This document shows, piece after piece, positions 7,540 through 14,273 of a stretch of 25,506 nt of DNA (its first letter is position 1; each line of letters starts with the position of its first letter). Below the pieces are notes generated by a model. That model saw nothing but the letters and a program-made list of their open reading frames with translations. It did not search any database and was not told the origin of the DNA. The stretch is from an uncultured Bariatricus sp. (GTDB lineage Bacteria; Bacillota; Clostridia; Lachnospirales; Lachnospiraceae): assembly GCA_934307065.1 (NCBI GenBank), contig CAKRCD010000024.1, positions 1 to 25,506 of the forward strand. The letters are read 5' to 3'. Both the position numbers and the translations under genes were made by a program.

Positions 7540-8865
7540 ATGAAACTGACTATTGGCAATTTCTATGTAAAAGACATCGTATTTGGAAACGAATTGTCTT
7601 TCAAAGACGGAGTATTAACAATTAATAAGGAAGAAGCTCTCGATTTTGTAAAACAGGATGACAGAATCACAGAAGCAGAGCTCTATATCGTAAAACCAGG
7701 CGACAGCGTTCGTCTCTGTCCGGTAAAGGAGGCAATTGAACCTCGTGTTCGTCCTGATGGAAAAGGAATTTTCCCAGGATATACGACAGAACTTAGACAG
7801 GCCGGGGAAGGAACCGTATATGCACTGAAGAACACAAGTGTGCTGGTTGTCGGAAGACATGCAGGTGGATTCCAAGATGGACTGATTGATATGGCAGGTC
7901 CTGGACAGAAATTAACATTATTCGGAGGACTTCAGAACATTGTTCTTGTTGCTGACACAAACGAAGAGTTTGAAAGACATGAACAGCAGAAGATGAACGA
8001 TGCACTCAGAAGAGCCGGACACAAGCTTGCAGAATTTATCGCAACATGTGTAAAAGAACTTCAGCCGGAAGAGGAAGAAGTTTATGAAATGGACAGCATC
8101 AGAAACCGTGGCGAAGAAGTAGAAAAGCTTCCTTCTGTAGTATATGTAATGCAGCCACAGTCACAGATGGAAGCAATGGGGTACAACGATTTATTATATG
8201 GATGGGATTTGAACCACTTCCTTCCAACACTTATGCATCCAAATGAAATCTTTGACGGATGTATTGTATCAGGAAGTTTTATGCCATGCTCATCAAAATG
8301 GTCTACATATGATTTTCAGAATGTGCCGAATATCAAGGCTCTTTACAGAGAACATGGAAAGACGATCAACTTCCTCGGAATTATTATGTCAAATCTGAAC
8401 GTAGCACTTCTTCAGAAGGAACGTGCATCCCAGTTTGTAGCAAATCTTGCAGTACAGGTTGGAGCAGATGCAGCAGTTGTGGCAGAAGAAGGATACGGGA
8501 ATCCGGATGCCGACTTCATCGGAACCATTGTAGCTCTTGAAGATGCAGGCGTTAAGGTAATAGGTGTTACAAATGAATCGGTAGGACGTGACGGTGCCGG
8601 ACAGCCATTCGTAACATTAGATGAAAAATGTGATGCAATTGTGTCATGCGGTAACGTGGGTGAACTTATTGAACTTCCACCAATGGATACGGTTCTCGGA
8701 GAATTGGAAGCCCTTGGAAGAGACGGAAACTCAGGCGGATGGGCATATGATGAAGTACTTGGACCATCAGTCAGAGAAGATGGATCTGTTATCATGGAAA
8801 ATAACGGACTGTTCTGCTCAGACCGAGTATGCGGATGGTCAACCAAACAGATGATGGATTACTAA
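7540..8865 (+). CDS. grdI: Betaine reductase component B, alpha subunit (pyruvoyl proprotein)
   Basis: A 441-residue protein of the GrdE/GrdG/GrdI family, the substrate-binding half of component B in glycine, sarcosine and betaine reductases. These proproteins self-cleave to two chains and create an N-terminal pyruvoyl group that forms a Schiff base with the amine substrate. The likely cleavage residue is C241 in FDGCIVSGSFMPCSSK, corresponding to about Cys242 described for GrdE. GrdE itself acts on glycine. The adjacent BCCT carrier argues for betaine here, with sarcosine the main alternative. The ATG at 7540 has AAAGGAAAGGAG upstream, while the ATG at 7498 precedes the -10 and is rejected. 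It is first in the operon and is followed 20 bp later by grdH. Confidence 0.88.
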   Translation: MKLTIGNFYVKDIVFGNELSFKDGVLTINKEEALDFVKQDDRITEAELYIVKPGDSVRLCPVKEAIEPRVRPDGKGIFPGYTTELRQAGEGTVYALKNTSVLVVGRHAGGFQDGLIDMAGPGQKLTLFGGLQNIVLVADTNEEFERHEQQKMNDALRRAGHKLAEFIATCVKELQPEEEEVYEMDSIRNRGEEVEKLPSVVYVMQPQSQMEAMGYNDLLYGWDLNHFLPTLMHPNEIFDGCIVSGSFMPCSSKWSTYDFQNVPNIKALYREHGKTINFLGIIMSNLNVALLQKERASQFVANLAVQVGADAAVVAEEGYGNPDADFIGTIVALEDAGVKVIGVTNESVGRDGAGQPFVTLDEKCDAIVSCGNVGELIELPPMDTVLGELEALGRDGNSGGWAYDEVLGPSVREDGSVIMENNGLFCSDRVCGWSTKQMMDY

Positions 8866-8885
8866 GATTGGGAGGAGTTAAGAAG

Positions 8886-10199
8886 ATGAGTAAGAAAGCA
8901 ATTGTATATATTAATCAGTTCTTCGGTCAGATTGGTGGAGAAGACACCGCTGATTATGAACCAACAATTCACGAAGGAACGATTGGACCGGCTATGGCAA
9001 TCAATGCAGCACTTCATGCAGATGTAACTCACACAATTCTCTGTGGTGATAACTGTATGGGCAGCAGAACAGACTGGGCAGTAGAACAGATTCTTGGAAT
9101 GCTGGAAGGATTAGAGTTTGATATTTTTCTTGCAGGACCGGCTTTCCAGGCGGGACGTTACACAGTAGCCTGCGGTACAATCTGTAAAGCAGTGAAAGAA
9201 AAATTCGGTGTACCGGTTGTGACATCCATGAACGTAGAAACACCTGGTGTATTGATGTTTAAGAAAGATATGTATATATTAAAAGGTGGAAACATTGCTT
9301 CTAAGATGAGACAGGATGTTAAAGCAATGGTAAATCTGGCAAATAAGATTCTTGATGGAGAAGAAATCGGACCGGCAGCATTGGAAGGATACTTCCCACG
9401 TGGCATCCGTAAAGAATACTTCAGACCAGATAACAAACCGGCAAGTGAACGTATGATTGAAATGCTTCTGAAGAAAGTAAATGGACAGCCTTTCGAAACA
9501 GAGACACCAATTCCGAAGATTGACAGAGTACCAATCGCACCTGCAATCAAAGACCTGAAGCATGCAAAGATTGCCTTGCTTAACACAGGCGGTATCGTAC
9601 CAATCGATAACCCGGACCGTATTCAGTCTGCATCCGCAACCCGTTGGGGTCGTTACAATATCGAAGGAGCAGATGGGCTGGAAGGTGGAGTATACAAGAC
9701 AGTACATGCCGGATTTGACCCTGCAGCGGCAGATGCTGACCCGGATGTAATCACACCGGTTGATGCACTTCGTGCACTGGAAAAAGAAGGTGTATTCGGT
9801 ACACTTCACAACTACTTCTATACTACAGTAGGTACAGGTACAACCGAATCAGAAGCTACCCGTATGGCAAAAGAAATCATTCCATATTTAAAAGAAGATG
9901 GAGTTGATGGATGTATCATGGTCAGCACTTGAGGTACCTGTACGCGTTGCGCTGCAACGATGGTAAAAGAAATTGAACGTGCAGGCTTCCCAATCGTACA
10001 TATGTGTAACCTTGTTCCTGTATCAAAGACAGTTGGTGCAAACAGAATCGTTCCTACTATCTCAATTCCGTATCCACTTGGAGACCCTGGAACATCTAAG
10101 GAAGACCAGTGGAAACTGCGTTACCACAGAACAAAGGTGGCAGTAGAAGCACTTGCTACAGATGTGGATGAACAGACAGTGTTTAAAGTAGAAATTTAA
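8886..10199 (+). CDS. grdH: Betaine reductase component B, selenocysteine subunit
   Basis: A 437-residue selenoprotein of the GrdB/GrdF/GrdH family. The frame is interrupted by one TGA at 9930-9932 that must be read as selenocysteine 349, as the conserved U-G-T-C-T-R-C sequence and the family C-terminus (NLVPVSKTVGANRIVPTI, ending in DEQTVFKVEI) continue in the same frame. GrdB of Eubacterium acidaminophilum has about the same length and Sec position. The selenol attacks the Schiff base held by GrdI and passes the carboxymethyl group to component A (GrdA), releasing trimethylamine if betaine is the substrate. The ATG at 8886 has GGAGGAG (8871-8877). Conventional gene finding would split it into 8886-9932 and 9960-10199. 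The genome must also carry selA, selB, selC and selD. Confidence 0.93.
9930..9932 (+). other. Selenocysteine codon (TGA)
   Basis: In-frame TGA in the redox motif U-G-T-C-T-R-C of GrdH. The downstream 89 codons are open, in the same frame and clearly family-conserved, so this is recoding and not a stop or frameshift. Confidence 0.93.
9945..9959 (+). promoter_or_regulatory. Bacterial SECIS-like hairpin
   Basis: A perfect 6-bp stem (CGTTGC 9945-9950, GCAACG 9954-9959) with a GCT loop begins 13 nt after the TGA, putting the loop about 20 nt from the Sec codon. Bacterial SECIS elements recognised by SelB lie in the coding sequence at about this distance. Confidence 0.75.
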
Positions 10200-10232
10200 G
10201 ACAGTATCTAAAACGACATTTATCTTGTTATT

Positions 10233-10265
10233 ACTGCAGACCAGGAGTGGAGCCTGGTCTGCAGT
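10233..10265 (+). other. Intercistronic hairpin between grdH and the BCCT gene
   Basis: A perfect 13-bp stem (10233-10245 with 10253-10265, CTGCAGACCAGG type) and a 7-nt loop. It has no following T-tract, so it is unlikely to be a simple terminator. It may be an RNA processing or stability element setting the ratio of enzyme to transporter mRNA. Confidence 0.65.
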
Positions 10266-10310
10266 GAAGAAGGATAGGGAAAGAGTTTTGTGGATAAAGG
10301 GGACTGACGT

Positions 10311-11804
10311 ATGGAAAAAGGAAAGAAAAATAATATTGTTTTTTACGTGTCACTGGCGTTGGTTGCAATCATGGCAGTATGGGCGGTTGCATTCAATGAT
10401 AATTTTACAAAGGTGTCGAATGCGGCATTCAACTTCCTGACTACAGATTTTGGGTGGCTGTATCTGCTGGCTATGATGGTATTTTTGGGATTTGTTATAT
10501 TTATCGCATTCAGCAAGTACGGAAACATCCGGCTGGGCGGTGATGATGCCAGACCAGAACACAGTAACTTATCATGGTTTGGACTTCTGTTTGGCGCTGG
10601 AATGGGTGTAGGACTTGTATTCTGGGGCGTTGCAGAACCACTTACCCAGTACTTAAATCCTCTTGGTATGGAAGGCGGAACAGAGGCGGCAGCAGATTTC
10701 GCAATGAAAACATCTTTCATGCATTGGGGAATTCTCCCTTGGGCAAATTATGCAGTCATCGGACTTACACTGGCATACTTTATGTTCAGGAAGAATAAAA
10801 AAGGTTTGATTAGTACTTTAATTGAACCACTTGTTGGGGAAAAACTTGCAAGTGGATGGCTTGGAAAATTAGTAGATATTTTAGCAGTGTTTGCGACGGT
10901 TGCCGGTGTGGTAACTTCGTTAGGACTTGGAACATTACAGATTAATGCAGGATTTAACAGATTGTTTGGCGTTCCAATCAATCTTACCGTAGAAATTATT
11001 ATTGTTGCAGTTGTATCTGTTATCTATATCTGGTCAGCAGTATCTGGAATTGATAAAGGTATTAAATTTATTTCTGATACGAACTTATATGTAGCAATCG
11101 GACTTATGATTGTATGCTTCCTTGTAGGACCTAAGATTGCAGTAGTGAACAGTTTTGTAAATGGACTTGGACAGTATATTGGTAACTTTATACCTGATGC
11201 ACTGAATATCTTCGCTTATGGAGATAATAGCTGGTTCGGCAGTTGGAGATTGTTTTACTGGGCATGGTTCATTGCGTGGGCTCCATTTGTTGGTGTATTC
11301 ATTGCACGTATTTCCAAAGGACGTACTATCCGAGAATTTATTCTGGGTGTAGTTCTTGTACCTGCACTTGCATCTTGCATCTGGTTTGCTATTTTTGGAA
11401 ACCTTGGAATTAATCTTGGACAGAAGGGTATTCTTCCATTAGAACAGCTACAGGAATTTGCAGCAACACCGGAAGTCGGACTCTTTGCGGTATTGGAACA
11501 GTATCCGTTAGGCTCCATTCTTTCGATTGTAGCGATTGTGTCCTTGTGTGCATTTTTCGTTACATCAGCGAACTCAGGTGTATTCGTTCTGTCAATGCTG
11601 ACAACAGACGGAGATCAGAACCCACCGAACAGCAAGAAAATTCTCTGGGGCGTTATTCAGTCCGTTATGGCAGTAGGACTTTTGATGGCAGGTGGATTAA
11701 AACCACTTCAGACCATTTCGCTGGCGGCAGCATTCCCATTCATCTTTATTATGTTTGCTACCTGTGCGGCATTTATTAAGGCACTTAAGCAGGAGAAAGT
11801 ATAG
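10311..11804 (+). CDS. BCCT-family glycine betaine transporter
   Basis: A 497-residue secondary transporter of the betaine/carnitine/choline family with about twelve membrane helices. The family motif GMGVGLVFWGVAEP lies at 97-110 and the helix-8 signature FYWAWFIAWAPFVG at 315-328, followed by ARISKGRTIREF. The substrate-box tryptophans are present as W319 and W323. The middle position usually filled by a second tryptophan (W-W-x-x-W in BetP and OpuD) is F320, which may alter specificity. The N- and C-terminal tails are short, so osmosensing like BetP is unlikely. This points to a feeding role. The ATG at 10311 has AAGGGGA. It is third in the grdI-grdH operon, after an intercistronic hairpin. 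Confidence 0.92.
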   Translation: MEKGKKNNIVFYVSLALVAIMAVWAVAFNDNFTKVSNAAFNFLTTDFGWLYLLAMMVFLGFVIFIAFSKYGNIRLGGDDARPEHSNLSWFGLLFGAGMGVGLVFWGVAEPLTQYLNPLGMEGGTEAAADFAMKTSFMHWGILPWANYAVIGLTLAYFMFRKNKKGLISTLIEPLVGEKLASGWLGKLVDILAVFATVAGVVTSLGLGTLQINAGFNRLFGVPINLTVEIIIVAVVSVIYIWSAVSGIDKGIKFISDTNLYVAIGLMIVCFLVGPKIAVVNSFVNGLGQYIGNFIPDALNIFAYGDNSWFGSWRLFYWAWFIAWAPFVGVFIARISKGRTIREFILGVVLVPALASCIWFAIFGNLGINLGQKGILPLEQLQEFAATPEVGLFAVLEQYPLGSILSIVAIVSLCAFFVTSANSGVFVLSMLTTDGDQNPPNSKKILWGVIQSVMAVGLLMAGGLKPLQTISLAAAFPFIFIMFATCAAFIKALKQEKV

Positions 11805-11937
11805 TTTCGCATTATTTACATGGTATTGTGAACAAGGTACAATTGCCGAAAAAACAATTGCACTGGGAAACAATATTAAAAATGTTAAAAATGTAATGTA
11901 AAAAAATAAAAAAAATCAATTTACAAGTGATGAAAAG

Positions 11938-11981
11938 TATGTTATCTTGATAACAAGAAGATACGTTATCATGATAACATA
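11938..11981. promoter_or_regulatory. Paired 14-bp palindromes, candidate operator
   Basis: GTTATCTTGATAAC (11941-11954) and GTTATCATGATAAC (11965-11978) differ only in the central bases, and their centres are 24 bp apart. The outer flanks also mirror each other (TATGTTATC 11938-11946, GATAACATA 11973-11981). A possible -35 TTTACA (11920-11925) with a weak -10 TATCTT (11943-11948, 17-bp spacer) would be covered by the first copy. The binding protein is unknown. Confidence 0.6.
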
Positions 11982-12040
11982 AACTTCACAAGGTGGATTC
12001 CCTCAATTTACCACCACCCTTAAGTAAATATTTTATTCGG

Positions 12041-12072
12041 AAAAAGCAGTTGACTTGTTCAACTGCTTTTTT
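12041..12072 (+). terminator. Intrinsic terminator, orphan or BCCT operon end
   Basis: A 13-bp stem counting the A5/T5 pairs (AAAAAGCAGTTGA 12041-12053, TCAACTGCTTTTT 12059-12071) with a 5-nt loop and a T6 run. It stands 237 bp after the BCCT stop, so it ends either a long 3' UTR or a short separate transcript started near 11950. Confidence 0.85.
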
Positions 12073-12168
12073 CGTTGTCTGAATTTTGGGAAGAAGGCTG
12101 TAGGCGTGAATTTTTAATATGTATATGAAATGACAGAATAAAAACATATAAAAACTGAGAAAAAAAGG

Positions 12169-12197
12169 TTGAAAAGGGAGTGAAAGTGGGTTAAAAT
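12169..12197 (+). promoter_or_regulatory. Division cluster (mraZ) promoter
   Basis: TTGAAA (12169-12174), a 17-bp spacer and TAAAAT (12192-12197) form a good sigma-A promoter. The -10 and the start point (about 12204) lie inside the MraZ repeat array. Confidence 0.65.
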
Positions 12198-12241
12198 GGA
12201 GGCAAGTGGTAGAAAGTGGAGTAAAGTGGAGACAAAATGGA
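12181..12241 (+). repeat. MraZ box: tandem 10-bp repeats
   Basis: Five copies of a unit close to nnAAAGTGGA sit in exact 10-bp register at 12181, 12191, 12201, 12211 and 12221. A sixth copy (12232-12241) is offset by one base, a weaker copy may sit at 12171, and an inverted AAAGTGGT is at 12258-12251. MraZ is known to bind GTGG- or TGGG-type repeats of about 10-bp period before its own gene, so this is its autoregulatory site. The array covers the promoter -10 and start. Confidence 0.85.
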
Positions 12242-12275
12242 GTAAAAAAGACCACTTTGGAAGAAGGTGATTCTC

Positions 12276-12713
12276 ATGTTGACTGGAGAATTTAATCACA
12301 GTATTGATTCAAAAGGCAGGTTGATTATTCCTTCGAAATTACGAGATAGTCTTGGCGAACATTTTGTAATTACGAAAGGGATGGACGGCTGCTTATTTCT
12401 GTATCCGGAAAATGAATGGGAAGCCTTTGAAGACAAGCTCAGAACCTTACCACTCACGAACAAAAAGGCCAGAGAATTTAAGCGTTTCTTTCTCGGAAGT
12501 GCAGTTGATGGAGAAATTGATAAACAAGGGAGAATTTTGATTTCAACTTCACTGCGTACTTATGCAAACCTAGATAAGGAAGTAGTCCTTGCGGGTGTGC
12601 TTGATAAAGTGGAAATCTGGAGTAAGGATGCATGGGAAGCTCGTACTGCTGAGATTGAGGAAAATATCGAAGATATTGCAAGCGACATGGAAGATTTGGG
12701 ACTTAGCATCTAA
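12276..12713 (+). CDS. mraZ: Transcriptional regulator MraZ
   Basis: A 145-residue DNA-binding protein of the AbrB/SpoVT-like double swapped-hairpin fold, forming rings. It carries the two family repeats: [20 protein letters not shown] near the N-terminus and [15 protein letters not shown] in the second half (D-x-K-G-R-x-x-x-P and D-x-Q-G-R-x-x-x). It regulates its own operon through the repeat array directly upstream. The ATG at 12276 is preceded by GAAGAAGG at 8 nt. The GTG at 12267 would overlap that site and is rejected. It is first gene of the division and cell wall cluster, followed 20 bp later by rsmH. Confidence 0.95.
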   Translation: MLTGEFNHSIDSKGRLIIPSKLRDSLGEHFVITKGMDGCLFLYPENEWEAFEDKLRTLPLTNKKAREFKRFFLGSAVDGEIDKQGRILISTSLRTYANLDKEVVLAGVLDKVEIWSKDAWEARTAEIEENIEDIASDMEDLGLSI

Positions 12714-12733
12714 TGAAATGTTTGGAGGACAAT

Positions 12734-13669
12734 ATGGTATTTGAACATAAGTCAGTATTACTTGAAGAAACAATCGAAGGTCTGAACATCAAGCCGGACG
12801 GTATTTACGTCGATGGTACGCTTGGTGGAGGTGGACATGCATATGAAGTATGCCACCGCTTAAACGACAAGGGGAGATTTATAGGAATAGACCAGGACGC
12901 GGCTGCAATTGAAGCAGCAGGTGCCCGCTTAAGCGACTTCGGGGAGAAGGTTACAATAATCCGGAGCAATTATTGCAATATGAAGTCGGAGCTCCAAAAG
13001 ATAGGAATTGACAAGGTGGATGGGATCGTGCTCGATTTGGGCGTATCATCTTATCAGTTAGATACGGCAGAGAGAGGATTCTCCTATCGGGAAGATGCAC
13101 CTCTGGATATGCGAATGGATACCCGTCAGACACTGACGGCCAGAGACATCGTCAATGACTACAGTGAGATGGACCTTTTTCGGATCATCCGAGATTATGG
13201 AGAGGATAAGTTCGCCAAGAACATTGCCAAACATATCGTGATGGAAAGAGAAAAAGGTCCCATCGAAACGACAGGTCAGTTGACAGAAATCATCAGACAA
13301 TCAATTCCGATGAAATTTCAGAAAAATGCAGGTCATCCGGCAAAACGTACATTTCAGGCTATCCGCATTGAATGTAACCGGGAGCTGGAAGTGCTCAGAG
13401 ATTCACTGGATGATATGATTGATATGTTGAATGAGGATGGAAGAATCTGTATTATTACCTTTCATTCTTTAGAAGATAGAATTGTAAAAGGTATTTTTAA
13501 GAAAAATGAAAACCCATGTACCTGTCCAAGCTCTTTTCCGGTATGCGTGTGCGGAAAAGTATCGAAGGGCAGGGTAGTTACTAAGAAGCCAATTCTTCCA
13601 AGTGAGGAGGAGTTGGAGTGGAACAGTCGCTCAAAGAGCGCGAAGCTTCGCATTTTCGAGAGAAAATAA
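12734..13669 (+). CDS. rsmH: 16S rRNA (cytosine-1402-N4) methyltransferase
   Basis: A 311-residue SAM-dependent methyltransferase (old name MraW) that methylates N4 of C1402 in the ribosomal P site. The SAM-binding motif [10 protein letters not shown] is near the N-terminus. [37 protein letters not shown] and [10 protein letters not shown] are all diagnostic. The ATG at 12734 with GGAGG (12724-12728) is preferred. An ATG at 12713 overlaps the mraZ stop but lacks a binding site. Its place after mraZ is the usual order of the cluster. Confidence 0.96.
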   Translation: MVFEHKSVLLEETIEGLNIKPDGIYVDGTLGGGGHAYEVCHRLNDKGRFIGIDQDAAAIEAAGARLSDFGEKVTIIRSNYCNMKSELQKIGIDKVDGIVLDLGVSSYQLDTAERGFSYREDAPLDMRMDTRQTLTARDIVNDYSEMDLFRIIRDYGEDKFAKNIAKHIVMEREKGPIETTGQLTEIIRQSIPMKFQKNAGHPAKRTFQAIRIECNRELEVLRDSLDDMIDMLNEDGRICIITFHSLEDRIVKGIFKKNENPCTCPSSFPVCVCGKVSKGRVVTKKPILPSEEELEWNSRSKSAKLRIFERK

Positions 13670-13703
13670 GAGAGCAGTCAGAATTTTGAAAGGATGATAA
13701 CGT

Positions 13704-14231
13704 ATGGCAAATCGGCGTAATTCAAACACACAGACGATAAGACGCACGGCTATGCGCAGTGATGAGACATATATATATGGAAATACTGTCAGAAAGATGC
13801 AGGCAGTTCCGAAACGGGCAGATAGGAAAGAAGTAGTAAAACCACAGCCGAAAAAGGAAGTCAGCCCTCAGGTCAGAAAAAACAGAAAGCAGGCACTTCA
13901 CATGAATCCTGCATATACAGTGTTTCTGGTGGTGGCTGCAATCGCTACACTTTCTGTATGCGTATGGTATTTACAGCTCCGGTTTGAAATGACAAGTCAT
14001 ACAGCAAATCTTGCATCTATGGAGCAGGAGCTTGCTGATTTGAAAGAGGAAAATACAACCAGAGAAAACAGTATTCTTGATTCGGTAAATCTGGAGGATG
14101 TCAAAGAATATGCCATAAATAGTCTTGGTATGGTATATGCAGATTCTTCACAGATTATTACATATCAGAATCCGGCAGGAGATACGGTAAAACAGTATCA
14201 GGAAATACCGAAAAATGGGGCATTAGATTAA
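13704..14231 (+). CDS. ftsL: Cell division protein FtsL-like
   Basis: A 175-residue bitopic membrane protein. A long basic cytoplasmic part (1-70) is followed by one membrane helix at about 72-92 (AYTVFLVVAAIATLSVCVWY). Next comes a coiled-coil region (LASMEQELADLKEENTTREN) and a C-terminal segment with EYAINSLGMVYADSSQIITY typical of the FtsL/DivIC family. In the divisome FtsL pairs with DivIC and DivIB to activate FtsW and FtsI. Sequence conservation is low, and the assignment rests on topology and its position between rsmH and ftsI. The ATG at 13704 has AAAGGATG just upstream. Confidence 0.82.
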   Translation: MANRRNSNTQTIRRTAMRSDETYIYGNTVRKMQAVPKRADRKEVVKPQPKKEVSPQVRKNRKQALHMNPAYTVFLVVAAIATLSVCVWYLQLRFEMTSHTANLASMEQELADLKEENTTRENSILDSVNLEDVKEYAINSLGMVYADSSQIITYQNPAGDTVKQYQEIPKNGALD

Positions 14232-14273
14232 GAGATAGTCATATGAAGATAACAATAGAAAAGGTGAATTGAT

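Larger units (their letters stand above)
11805..12275. other. Long noncoding gap between the BCCT gene and mraZ
   Basis: A 471-bp gap without a credible gene. Positions 11805-11937 are A-rich with no clear terminator for the BCCT operon. Then come two palindromes (11941-11978), an orphan terminator (12041-12072), and the mraZ promoter with its repeat array (12169-12260). Small open frames here lack ribosome binding sites and family resemblance. Confidence 0.7.

Noticed and set aside
9001..9809. Long minus-strand frames inside grdH and similar antisense frames elsewhere
   Set aside because: They lie opposite well-supported genes, show cysteine- or serine-rich nonsense composition and have no ribosome binding sites.
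8886..10199. grdH as a pseudogene or two separate genes
   Set aside because: The TGA is the only interruption, the frame is unchanged on both sides, and the surrounding motif is exactly where this family carries selenocysteine.
6482..11804. Betaine module as a recently acquired mobile island
   Set aside because: No integrase, transposase, tRNA, flanking repeats or clear shift in base use was seen. Horizontal transfer cannot be excluded, but nothing here supports it.
12171..12260. Tandem repeat read as a CRISPR or minisatellite
   Set aside because: The unit is 10 bp without spacers, lies directly before mraZ and matches the known GTGG-type MraZ binding repeats.
11986..12299. Minus-strand open frames opposite the mraZ leader
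   Set aside because: They are phenylalanine-rich and low-complexity, are produced by the reverse of the purine-rich repeats, and lack ribosome binding sites.
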